Below, piece after piece: positions 7,272 to 13,504 of a stretch of DNA of 14,394 bases. The notes beneath the pieces are model-generated. The model saw nothing but the letters and a program-made list of their open reading frames with translations, searched no databases and was not told where the DNA came from. The stretch is from SVQP01 sp045594705 (GTDB lineage: Bacteria; Bacillota; Clostridia; Oscillospirales; CAG-272), in NCBI GenBank assembly GCA_045594705.1, contig JAZNZB010000008.1, positions 1 to 14,394 of the forward strand. The letters run 5' to 3'. The first letter of the stretch is position 1, and each line of letters opens with the position of its first letter. The position numbers and the translations under genes are program-made.

Positions 7272-8708
7272 TTAATCGTCATTTTCGAACTTCTTGATCA
7301 GCTTATCCAAGGCCTTCTTTGCGGTATTTTCCTTCTTGCTGTAGTTGGAGGCAAAGTTGGTCTTGTTGTCGTTGACGCTGGTCTTGAACAAGGGCTCAAG
7401 GCCGATATTCGCGTAGTACATGCAAAGGTCATAGGTACGGGTCTTGAAAATGATATCCAGCATGCCCTGGGATTCCTCGTCACGTACCGACTTACGTTGC
7501 AGCACGGTATCGTAGTACGCAGGGGTCACTCTCTGCTGAGAGATAATGGCAAGTGCCTCCAGTGTCGGACCCAGGCGTTCGAGATTCTGAGCAGCCTTGG
7601 AGATCGAGGAGGTGGAGCAGATGCCGTTGGTCCAGGTGATGTAATCCTCCTGATCGGCATTATACTTCGGGACGGGCAGTACGCCAAAGTCGCCCTCCAT
7701 CTCCTTACCGAGCGCTACGATATACATAACGACCTCACTGTAGAACAGGCCTCTGTTGGTAATGAATACGTCCTTACCCAGATTTTCCTTACCGGGAGGA
7801 GACATGTAGGTTGCGTTGTTGGTGTAGTAAATCGCCAGTACCTTATCCAGCAGGTCGGATGCCTTCTGCATACCGCTTGCGTCCAGAGCAAGGTAAGGAT
7901 CCGAGCCCTCTTCGCATACGATGTAGCGCAAATCCGAACCAAAGAAGAAGGTAGAGCCGGTCTCCCAGGTAGATACGAAGCCGTAGGTATCCGCCTCGGT
8001 CATCTTACCGTCACCGCTGGAGTCAAAGGAAACGTCCTTGATCAGTCCCTGGAAGTTATCCAGCGTCCATTCATTGTTATATACCATTTCATAAGGATCA
8101 ATGTTCTCGTCCTTGGCCATCTGCTTATTGAACAGCATGACATAGGTCGTGCCCTCGTCGGAATAGTTGATCGAGCCGTTCATGAAATAGATTCTGTCAG
8201 AGATCATAAAGTTTGCCGTGCCCTGATCCCACCAGGATGCGGACAGATCCATGCCGTCCAGCGCAGTAAAGCTGACAAGGCTGCCCTCGGAGGCAAGATT
8301 TGCGGTGTTTGCCATATGGTTCTGCAGCAGATCATACTCACCCGCACCGGTCTGAACGTCCTTCTTGATCTCACCGTTCATCTCGGACGTAGTGATGGGA
8401 ATGATATTGAGCTTAAGGTTACAGTATTCCTCAAATGCAAGGTTTCTCTGATAGACGGCATCCTCGAGCACCTCGGTACGGTTCTCGGTATACCACTCGT
8501 CATAATGGAAATCCTCTCTTGCCAGGACAACGAAATCCTCCTGTCCCCAGTCAACGCTGATCTGGGAAAGCGCAAGTGCTGCTTCGTCGGTCTCCTGTTC
8601 AAGTGTCTGGAGCGTGTCGTCTTCTTCTTCCGTGTTGGCATCCACGCAGCTGACCAGAACGCTCAGCAGCATCAGCGCCGTCAGGAACAAGCACAAATAC
8701 TTTTTCAT
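7272..8708 (-). CDS. Extracellular solute-binding lipoprotein of an ABC transporter (sugar-type)
   Basis: This is a 478-residue predicted lipoprotein. The signal peptide MKKYLCLFLTALMLLSVLVS ends in a lipobox L18-V-S-C21, followed by an acidic linker (27-46) typical of surface tethering. The body resembles family 1 extracellular solute-binding proteins. It has a calcium-loop-like stretch at 229-240 (DSSGDGKMTEAD) followed by TYGF, as is common in Clostridia carbohydrate-binding lipoproteins. The start at 8708 has a GAGGAG ribosome site (minus strand, just upstream) and is preferred over one at 8759 that lacks a signal peptide. No permease or ATPase gene is in the window, so its partners must lie elsewhere. 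The ligand cannot be assigned; an oligosaccharide is the default inference. Confidence 0.88.
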   Translation of the reverse strand: MKKYLCLFLTALMLLSVLVSCVDANTEEEDDTLQTLEQETDEAALALSQISVDWGQEDFVVLAREDFHYDEWYTENRTEVLEDAVYQRNLAFEEYCNLKLNIIPITTSEMNGEIKKDVQTGAGEYDLLQNHMANTANLASEGSLVSFTALDGMDLSASWWDQGTANFMISDRIYFMNGSINYSDEGTTYVMLFNKQMAKDENIDPYEMVYNNEWTLDNFQGLIKDVSFDSSGDGKMTEADTYGFVSTWETGSTFFFGSDLRYIVCEEGSDPYLALDASGMQKASDLLDKVLAIYYTNNATYMSPPGKENLGKDVFITNRGLFYSEVVMYIVALGKEMEGDFGVLPVPKYNADQEDYITWTNGICSTSSISKAAQNLERLGPTLEALAIISQQRVTPAYYDTVLQRKSVRDEESQGMLDIIFKTRTYDLCMYYANIGLEPLFKTSVNDNKTNFASNYSKKENTAKKALDKLIKKFENDD

Positions 8709-8750
8709 AATCAATCTCCTCAAATATTGTAGGCATACACCTTGATATAT

Positions 8751-8779
8751 ATTATACAATACCGTTTGCGTTTTGTCAA
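8751..8779 (-). promoter_or_regulatory. Perfect consensus sigma-A promoter for the lipoprotein gene
   Basis: On the minus strand, TTGACA (8774-8779) and TATAAT (8751-8756) are separated by exactly 17 bp, the housekeeping consensus with no mismatch. The start codon is 43 bp beyond the -10 box, giving a leader of about 35 bases. Strong unregulated transcription is expected. Confidence 0.85.
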
Positions 8780-8797
8780 TCTGCTTTTTGTCATTTT

Positions 8798-9583
8798 TTA
8801 CATATTCGGCCTGTGTAATCTCACGCGGTCAATGACCTGCAGCCCATGCTGCCTGACCCACTCCTCTGCCAGCTCGATGGTGGCGGGATCGGCTATCGCC
8901 CAAGGGTCGTGCGCGTCACAACCGAAGATGACCTTGTTGCCCACGCGTCCTGCGATCTCCCAGAAATCATGACAGGGATAGACGCGTCGGTCATGCAGGC
9001 CAAGGAAGTTGAGCTCCAACGGAATATTCAGCGCAAGCGCCTCGCGGCAGACGTACTCCATCGCATCCAGATAGTCCTGCCCTCGCTCGGTATTGCTGGG
9101 CAGATCGGGGTGTGCAAAATAGGTAAAATCCCCCGTCCTCAAGCCCTCGATGACCTGACGCGCATACCTCCAAGGCACGTCCGCACCCACTTTTCCGCCG
9201 CAATAGATGGGCTCGTCGATCTCGTTTGCAATAAAATGCTGACCCATGATCAGATACTCATAAGGATACGGCTGCAGATACTCCAGAAGCAGCGCGTGAT
9301 ACTTGGGATAATACTCGGCCTCAAAGCCAAGGTGGATCTCAATTTGATCGGCATACTCTTTTTTGAGGTTTTCTATTGTCACGACGTAATCCTCCAGCAG
9401 TGCGCGGGGAACGCGGAAGCCGGATTCATGTCCATTCGGAAACGGGTACGGCACATGGTCCGAAAAGCCCAGCACCTTGACGCCTCGCTCGATGGCGGTC
9501 TCAATATATTCACGCTCGCTGCCGCGAGCGTGGTTACATCTTGTGGTATGTGTGTGATAATTTGCGTACATCATGATTACCAT
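8798..9583 (-). CDS. PHP-domain phosphoesterase, histidinol-phosphatase (HisJ/HisK) type
   Basis: This 261-residue protein belongs to the PHP family of metal-dependent phosphoesterases. The metal-site set is complete: H10 and H12 in YHTHT, D42 and H43 in FSDH, E88 in GFEAE, H116 in GQH, H158 in AHPD, E190 in ELN, and D223 and H225 in CDAHD. Relatives include the trinuclear-metal histidinol-phosphate phosphatase of histidine synthesis, but no his genes lie nearby, so another small phosphorylated substrate is possible. The start is uncertain. ATG codons at 9583, 9574 and 9571 are all in frame; the purine-rich AAAGAAAG is better spaced for 9574. A promoter with TTGCAA, 17 bp and TATAAT precedes it (9611-9639), divergent from the next gene. 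Confidence 0.85.
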   Translation of the reverse strand: MVIMMYANYHTHTTRCNHARGSEREYIETAIERGVKVLGFSDHVPYPFPNGHESGFRVPRALLEDYVVTIENLKKEYADQIEIHLGFEAEYYPKYHALLLEYLQPYPYEYLIMGQHFIANEIDEPIYCGGKVGADVPWRYARQVIEGLRTGDFTYFAHPDLPSNTERGQDYLDAMEYVCREALALNIPLELNFLGLHDRRVYPCHDFWEIAGRVGNKVIFGCDAHDPWAIADPATIELAEEWVRQHGLQVIDRVRLHRPNM

Positions 9584-9610
9584 GCTTTCTTTGGGATTAA
9601 TGCTGCCATT

Positions 9611-9639
9611 ATTATATCAAACCTTCTGCTTTTTTGCAA
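9611..9639 (-). promoter_or_regulatory. Promoter of the PHP phosphoesterase gene
   Basis: On the minus strand, TTGCAA (9634-9639) and TATAAT (9611-9616) are spaced by 17 bp, with the gene start 28 bp beyond. It is back to back with the promoter at 9646-9674; only 6 bp separate the two -35 boxes. Confidence 0.75.
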
Positions 9640-9645
9640 TAGCGA

Positions 9646-9674
9646 TTGACATTTTTCGATTTTTATGGTAAAAT
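9646..9674 (+). promoter_or_regulatory. Promoter of the small membrane protein gene
   Basis: TTGACA (9646-9651) and TAAAAT (9669-9674) are spaced by 17 bp. A GAGGAG ribosome site follows at 9690-9695, before the ATG at 9704. Confidence 0.8.
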
Positions 9675-9703
9675 AATGACATCATTTATGAGGAGATCAC
9701 ACT

Positions 9704-10075
9704 ATGGCAACCAAAAAGAAATCCGGCTCAAAAAATCTCACGCGTATTCTTATCAGTATTATTTTCTTAGCACTTGGCACGTCCTCGGTCATCTCGACCT
9801 TCCAAGATCTGGTTACCTCCAGTCTGCAGGATCTGCTCACGCTCAATCTTGATCTGAGCATCGCCACCATCCTGGGTGTTCTGATGTTTATTACGGGCAT
9901 TATCAGCTTTTGCGGGAAAATGGTTGCATGCCGCGTGCTTGGCGTCATTATCTGCATTCTTTCGGTCGTATTGTTCGTACTCAGCCTGCCCTCCTGCACG
10001 CTCAGCACCCTGCAAGGGCCCGCTTTGTATCTGACGCAGGCACTGCTTGCCTGGCTGTTCTTTGATTTGTCGTAA
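9704..10075 (+). CDS. Small four-helix membrane protein, function unknown
   Basis: This 123-residue protein starts with a lysine-rich cytoplasmic tail (MATKKKSGSK). About four hydrophobic segments follow, near 13-31, 52-70, 76-95 and 103-121. I do not recognise a family, and there are no catalytic motifs. A strong promoter, a good ribosome site and a following hairpin terminator show that it is a real, separately transcribed gene. It is divergent from the PHP phosphoesterase. A short glycine- and charge-poor membrane protein like this could be an envelope stress or scaffold protein, but nothing in the sequence decides it. Confidence 0.8.
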   Translation: MATKKKSGSKNLTRILISIIFLALGTSSVISTFQDLVTSSLQDLLTLNLDLSIATILGVLMFITGIISFCGKMVACRVLGVIICILSVVLFVLSLPSCTLSTLQGPALYLTQALLAWLFFDLS

Positions 10076-10083
10076 CAAAAATC

Positions 10084-10126
10084 ACTGCCCAACTCCCCGA
10101 AAAAGAGAGTTGGGCAATGCTGTTTT
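10084..10126 (+). terminator. Intrinsic terminator after the small membrane protein
   Basis: The arms TGCCCAACTC (10086-10095) and GAGTTGGGCA (10107-10116) pair perfectly over 10 bp, followed by ATGCTGTTTT. The T-run is short and slightly displaced, so some read-through into the downstream hydrolase is possible; that gene has no obvious promoter of its own. Confidence 0.75.
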
Positions 10127-10155
10127 AATCAAACTGCTTTCAAAAAAGGAGCTTC

Positions 10156-11169
10156 ATGATGAACACGCTGCCTCTGAACCATCACATCGCACTTTCCGCC
10201 ACGCTGACTCCCGCACTTCGTTGGGATGGCGTCACGCCCATCGAGCAGCACCGAAAGGCCTGCACCGATCGGCTGACCCGACTGCTGGGGCTTGATACCT
10301 TCACCCTTTGCGAGCCGCTCTTTGAGATCACCACCGAAGACGAGCTCAAGGGTCACAGACACATCCACTTCACACTTCAGACCGAACAGGGTTACTTTAC
10401 CCATTGCGACCTGCTGCTTCCCAAAAATCAGACGGGCAAGCTGCCGCTTTGCGCCACGCTGCAGGGGCACTCCAAGGGAGCGCATATCTCCTTGGGCACG
10501 CCCAAGTACCCCGGTGACGAGCAGCTGATCGCCGGCGGTGACCGCGATTTCTGCATTCGCGCCGTAGCCGAGGGCTATGCCGCCCTGGCGATCGAGCAAA
10601 GAGGCTTTGGTCAGTGCGGCGGCACGGTACACGGCCCTGCCTGCGAGCGGCCTGCCATGACTGCCCTTTTGCTTGGCCGCACCCTGATCGGCGAGCGCGT
10701 CTGGGACGTCATGCGCGTGCTGGACGCTATTGAAGCGCATTTTGCTGATCTGATCACGCTGAAGGGCTCGGTGCTCATGGGCAACTCAGGCGGCGGCACT
10801 GCCACCTATTATACTGCATGTCTGGAGCATCGCTTTGACGGCTTTATGCCCTCCTGCGCGGTCTGCACCTACCACAATTCGATCGTGGAGATCCATCACT
10901 GCACCTGCAACTACGTACCCGGCATCGCCCGCTATTTTGACATGGGTGATCTGGCAGTCATGATCGCCCCCAAAAAGCTGGTGGTCGTCTGCGGCAAGGA
11001 CGACGAAATCTTCCCCCTGCCCGCTGTCAAACAGACCTTTGACGTCATCAAGGGGCTGTACGAGGCCTCCGGCTCGCCCGACAACTGCGCCCTGGTCATT
11101 GGTCACGAGGGCCACCGCTTCTATGCCGATGCCGCATGGCCGGTCATGAAGGGGCTGCTCTCCAATTGA
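10156..11169 (+). CDS. Alpha/beta hydrolase, acetyl-xylan-esterase/dienelactone-hydrolase-like
   Basis: This 337-residue protein has an alpha/beta hydrolase fold. The nucleophile elbow is GNSGGG with S211, the acid is D282 or D283 in GKDDEIFP, and the base is H317 or H320 in GHEGHRFY, so a full catalytic triad is visible. LQGHSKG at 102-108 likely forms the oxyanion region. The N-terminal extension of about 85 residues and the overall layout recall large acetyl-xylan-esterase-like hydrolases rather than lipases. No signal peptide is present, so it should act inside the cell, perhaps deacylating imported sugars. AAGGAG lies 5 bases before the first of two tandem ATG codons. It stands alone between a hairpin terminator and element B. 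The substrate is unknown. Confidence 0.85.
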   Translation: MMNTLPLNHHIALSATLTPALRWDGVTPIEQHRKACTDRLTRLLGLDTFTLCEPLFEITTEDELKGHRHIHFTLQTEQGYFTHCDLLLPKNQTGKLPLCATLQGHSKGAHISLGTPKYPGDEQLIAGGDRDFCIRAVAEGYAALAIEQRGFGQCGGTVHGPACERPAMTALLLGRTLIGERVWDVMRVLDAIEAHFADLITLKGSVLMGNSGGGTATYYTACLEHRFDGFMPSCAVCTYHNSIVEIHHCTCNYVPGIARYFDMGDLAVMIAPKKLVVVCGKDDEIFPLPAVKQTFDVIKGLYEASGSPDNCALVIGHEGHRFYADAAWPVMKGLLSN

Positions 11170-11202
11170 CGGATTGCGTCTTATCGGTCTACGCAAAAAA
11201 TG

Positions 11203-11379
11203 AGCCCCATGGGGCTGACAAAATAGCGGAGAAATCCACGAAAAGCAAGGACTGCCTTCACATGGATGCAGTCCTTGTTTGTTTCTATGTAGTTGTTTGA
11301 GCACATGGCCACCTCTCAAGAAACAGTCGTGTGCTCATTTTCACCGCTAACTTTTCAGCCCCATCAGGCTCGTTTTTTT
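11203..11379. repeat. Element B: second copy of the element A end family
   Basis: Inverted ends at 11209-11229 and 11344-11364 match at 18 of 21 positions. The left end agrees with the left end of element A at 23 of 27 positions. The interior differs from A and holds two hairpins, 11246-11255/11268-11277 (10 bp) and 11298-11305/11330-11337 (8 bp). Both ends carry hairpins with outward T-runs: AGCCCCATGGGGCT (11203-11216), then CATTTTTT on the minus strand, and AGCC...GGCT (11357-11370), then CGTTTTTTT on the plus strand. It occupies the gap between the hydrolase and the tRNA promoter; no gene lies here. Confidence 0.7.
11357..11379 (+). terminator. Terminator-like right end of element B
   Basis: AGCC (11357-11360) pairs with GGCT (11367-11370) around CCATCA, followed by CGTTTTTTTC. 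It lies after the alpha/beta hydrolase and before the tRNA promoter, so it could end transcription of the hydrolase. The stem is short. Confidence 0.5.
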
Positions 11380-11400
11380 CTTGATTTTTTCATTTGCCTA

Positions 11401-11429
11401 TTTACAAACGAAAAAATGTATGATATAAT
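11401..11429 (+). promoter_or_regulatory. Promoter of tRNA-Ala
   Basis: TTTACA (11401-11406) and TATAAT (11424-11429) are separated by 17 bp, placing the transcription start just before the tRNA 5' end. The following greA has no clear promoter of its own. Confidence 0.85.
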
Positions 11430-11440
11430 GAGCAAAACAA

Positions 11441-11516
11441 GGGGCATTAGCGCAGTTGGGAGCGCACAACACTGGCAGTGTTGGGGTCAGGGGTTCAAGT
11501 CCCCTATGCTCCACCA
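11441..11516 (+). tRNA. tRNA-Ala (anticodon GGC)
   Basis: This is a complete 76-base cloverleaf. The acceptor GGGGCAT pairs with ATGCTCC (one G-U). The D stem is GCGC/GCGC, the anticodon stem CAACA/TGTTG has loop CTGGCAG, and the T stem AGGGG/CCCCT has loop TTCAAGT. The anticodon GGC (11474-11476) reads GCC and GCU alanine codons. The 3' CCA is encoded (11514-11516), with discriminator A. Confidence 0.96.
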
Positions 11517-11524
11517 TCCAAGCA

Positions 11525-11558
11525 CGCGCTTTTGTCTACAGGCAAAAGCGCGCTTTTT
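11525..11558 (+). terminator. Intrinsic terminator after tRNA-Ala
   Basis: CGCGCTTTTG (11525-11534) pairs with CAAAAGCGCG (11543-11552) over 10 bp, then CTTTTT. It lies 8 bases past the CCA end. Confidence 0.85.
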
Positions 11559-11630
11559 GAATGACACAAGTTTTTCTGCTTGCAAAGCATTCATGCAATC
11601 AAAAATCCCCAAAGAAACGAGGAACACACC

Positions 11631-12131
11631 ATGCACGACAAATTAACCAAAATTGATATACAGCAAATGGAGCAGGAGCTGGAGGAGCGTCGCCGTCGCA
11701 TCCCCGCACTGCGCGAGGAGGTCAAGCGCACGCGCGAGTACGGCGACCTTTCCGAAAACGACGAATACCGCTGTGCAAAGCGTGAATACAACGCCAACAA
11801 GAGCCGCATCCGCTATCTGGAGAACATGATCGACACCGCCATCATCGTTGAAACCGACTCCCGCGAGGGCGTGGTCGGACTCTTTGACCGTGTCAAGATC
11901 TACTACCCCGAGGACGACGAATACCGCGAGATCCGTCTTGTCACTACGCTGCGCAACGACGTTTTTAAGGACTGCATCTCGCAGGACTCGCCCTTCGGCA
12001 AGGCACTGATGGGCAAAAAGGTGGGGCAAACCGTGACTGTGCGCGTCAACGATGCGGTCAGCTATCCCGTCAAGATCTTAGAGATCACCAAGGGCGAGGA
12101 CGACCCCGATCTGCCCATTTCCACATACTGA
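11631..12131 (+). CDS. greA: GreA/GreB-type transcription elongation factor
   Basis: This 166-residue protein rescues backtracked RNA polymerase by stimulating transcript cleavage. The N-terminal half is a charged coiled coil (about 5-80). It bears the family tip sequence REYGDLSENDEY at about 35-46, whose acidic residues reach the polymerase active site. The C-terminal half is the FKBP-like domain, ending VKILEITKGED near the C terminus. It is close to the usual GreA length of about 158. The start at 11631 has GAGGAA upstream; an in-frame ATG at 11580 lacks a ribosome site and extends into the tRNA terminator region. The AraC gene follows after 39 bp, so the two may be co-transcribed. Whether it is GreA proper or a GreA-like paralogue cannot be decided here. 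Confidence 0.9.
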   Translation: MHDKLTKIDIQQMEQELEERRRRIPALREEVKRTREYGDLSENDEYRCAKREYNANKSRIRYLENMIDTAIIVETDSREGVVGLFDRVKIYYPEDDEYREIRLVTTLRNDVFKDCISQDSPFGKALMGKKVGQTVTVRVNDAVSYPVKILEITKGEDDPDLPISTY

Positions 12132-12170
12132 TCAAACAAGCGCACAACAAAAATCCATGGGAGGTAACGT

Positions 12171-12980
12171 ATGCAGCCCTTGCTTTATGAAATCGAGCAC
12201 GGCATCGGCACGGGGCACTTTATGCTCTATGAGCGCGACAGCCACGTCTTTCCCCTGCACATGCACCGCTGCTATGAATTTGTTCTGATGCTTTCGGGAC
12301 AGATGCACATGCGGATCGAAAAGCAGGACTATTTGCTTTGCGAGGGTGACCTTGTGCTGATCAAGCCCAACAGGCTGCACAGCTACGACTCCCCCGAGGG
12401 GATCAGCGGCAAATGCCTGATCTGCGTGTTTTCGCAGGATCTGATCGCTGCTGTCTCGGATTCCCTTGTCAAATACCGCCTTCCCTCCCCGTTGATCAAA
12501 AACGTTCCGGCATTTTACCGCGAAATGTTCATGGGCATGAACGAGGACAAGGATATTGCCACGGTCAAGGGCTTTCTTTACACGGTCTGCGGCCTGTTTT
12601 ATCAATCGCTTGACACAAGCGCCGAGGACGACGTTTCCAAGGACACCCTGCTTTTGCGCGACATTTTCATCTATCTGGAAAATCACATGTCCGAGCCCTG
12701 CACGCTCAAGGGCACAGCCGAGGCATTGGGCTATCACCCTGCTTACATCTCCAGATATTTCACCAAGATCGTGGGCCTTCCCTTTTACACCTACGTGCAG
12801 TCGATCAAGATGGATCGCGCCTGCTACCTGCTGCTCAACACCAAGGACAGCATTCTGTCCATTGCCATGCAATGCGGATTTACCACGCTGAGCAGCTTTA
12901 ACCGCACCTTCCGCTTAATGCTGGGCATGACCCCCAGAGAATACAGACAGCGCACAGGCACTTTGGGCTGCGACGAATAA
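12171..12980 (+). CDS. AraC-family transcriptional regulator with N-terminal cupin
   Basis: This 269-residue regulator has an N-terminal sensor of the AraC cupin type (about 1-100), with FPLHMHRCYEFVLM at 27-40 and GDLVLIKPNRLH at 59-70. The C-terminal DNA-binding domain (about 160-265) has two helix-turn-helix units, near 178-199 and 227-249, and the family signature GMTPREYR at 252-259. Members usually bind a sugar or similar ligand and activate nearby catabolic genes. The ribosome site GGGAGG precedes the ATG. The gene reads toward the fucose isomerase gene about 525 bp downstream, so L-fucose or a related sugar is a plausible ligand; that link is inference. A clear intrinsic terminator lies 67 bp past the stop, so fucI is probably transcribed separately. 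Confidence 0.92.
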   Translation: MQPLLYEIEHGIGTGHFMLYERDSHVFPLHMHRCYEFVLMLSGQMHMRIEKQDYLLCEGDLVLIKPNRLHSYDSPEGISGKCLICVFSQDLIAAVSDSLVKYRLPSPLIKNVPAFYREMFMGMNEDKDIATVKGFLYTVCGLFYQSLDTSAEDDVSKDTLLLRDIFIYLENHMSEPCTLKGTAEALGYHPAYISRYFTKIVGLPFYTYVQSIKMDRACYLLLNTKDSILSIAMQCGFTTLSSFNRTFRLMLGMTPREYRQRTGTLGCDE

Positions 12981-12984
12981 ATGC

Positions 12985-13372
12985 ATCGGATACTTTGCAA
13001 ACGAAAGCCGAACCGTAATAGCGACGGGTGCTAAAGGACAGTAAAAAAGTCGATATGGATTTGATTCCGTATCGGCTCTTTTTTATGGCAATACCACTTT
13101 CGGTGGTGAGTAAGTGCGCTCTTCCTGATAGTTTTTAGTGATATACTTTGCTGTCGCAAAGAGTGATATTTTTGCTTCGCAAAAGTGATATTGCTCTGTA
13201 AACAGAGCAGTTATATTCTATTCGCCTCCAAAACTCGCGTAGCGAATACCACTCGGCACAAGCCGAATATCACTGCGAAGCAATATAACTCGCCGCAGGC
13301 GAATAGAGTTGGCGTTGTGTCCTTAGGAACACAACGCCATTGGTTTGGATAGTTTTTTGCACGGTATCCGAT
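12985..13372. repeat. Element D: inverted-repeat-bounded hairpin array
   Basis: The ends 12985-12999 and 13358-13372 are reverse complements at 13 of 15 positions. They enclose about 390 bp without a gene, beginning 4 bp after the AraC stop. Inside, the 8-bp word ATATCACT and close variants occur at 13091, 13246, 13267 and 13283, and in reverse orientation (AGTGATAT or AGTTATAT) at 13137, 13162, 13184 and 13209. Each interval holds a small perfect hairpin, such as 13146-13151/13156-13161, 13170-13175/13179-13184, 13192-13199/13202-13209, 13254-13257/13262-13265 and 13291-13294/13298-13301. A final hairpin has 10-bp arms (13311-13320/13329-13338). The array is seen directly; mobility or an RNA role is inferred. 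Confidence 0.65.
13048..13084 (+). terminator. Intrinsic terminator after the AraC gene
   Basis: AGTCGATATGGA (13048-13059) pairs with TCCGTATCGGCT (13066-13077) over 12 bp with two G-U pairs, followed by CTTTTTT. An A-run upstream could let it work weakly on the minus strand too. It lies within element D. Confidence 0.85.
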
Positions 13373-13457
13373 ATTATTTTTTATAATATTTTTGCAGAAA
13401 GTAAAGATTTGCTCATTTTTTGTCATGGATGCATTAGAATCCCAAAAACAATTTTGT

Positions 13458-13463
13458 TATAAT
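13458..13463 (+). promoter_or_regulatory. -10 box upstream of fucI
   Basis: TATAAT lies 41 bp before the fucI start. The -35 region is poor: TTAGAA at 18-bp spacing matches the TTGACA consensus at only 3 positions. A strong -10 with a weak -35 is the usual picture for an activator-dependent promoter, consistent with AraC-type control. No operator was identified with confidence. Confidence 0.55.
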
Positions 13464-13504
13464 GAAAATGGAAAAATAATTTACTGATTCAGGAGGAATT
13501 CAAT

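Noticed and set aside
7224..8732. Long plus-strand reading frame (502 codons) opposite the lipoprotein gene
   Set aside because: The minus strand has a signal peptide, a lipobox, a ribosome site and a consensus promoter; the plus-strand frame has none of these and spans the 7219-7248 hairpin.
8798..9583. Histidine biosynthesis locus based on the PHP phosphatase
   Set aside because: No other his genes are in the window; the PHP family has many other substrates.
13091..13310. CRISPR array
   Set aside because: The repeated word is only 8 bp, flips orientation, has intervals of 16-25 bp that are palindromic, and has no cas genes nearby.
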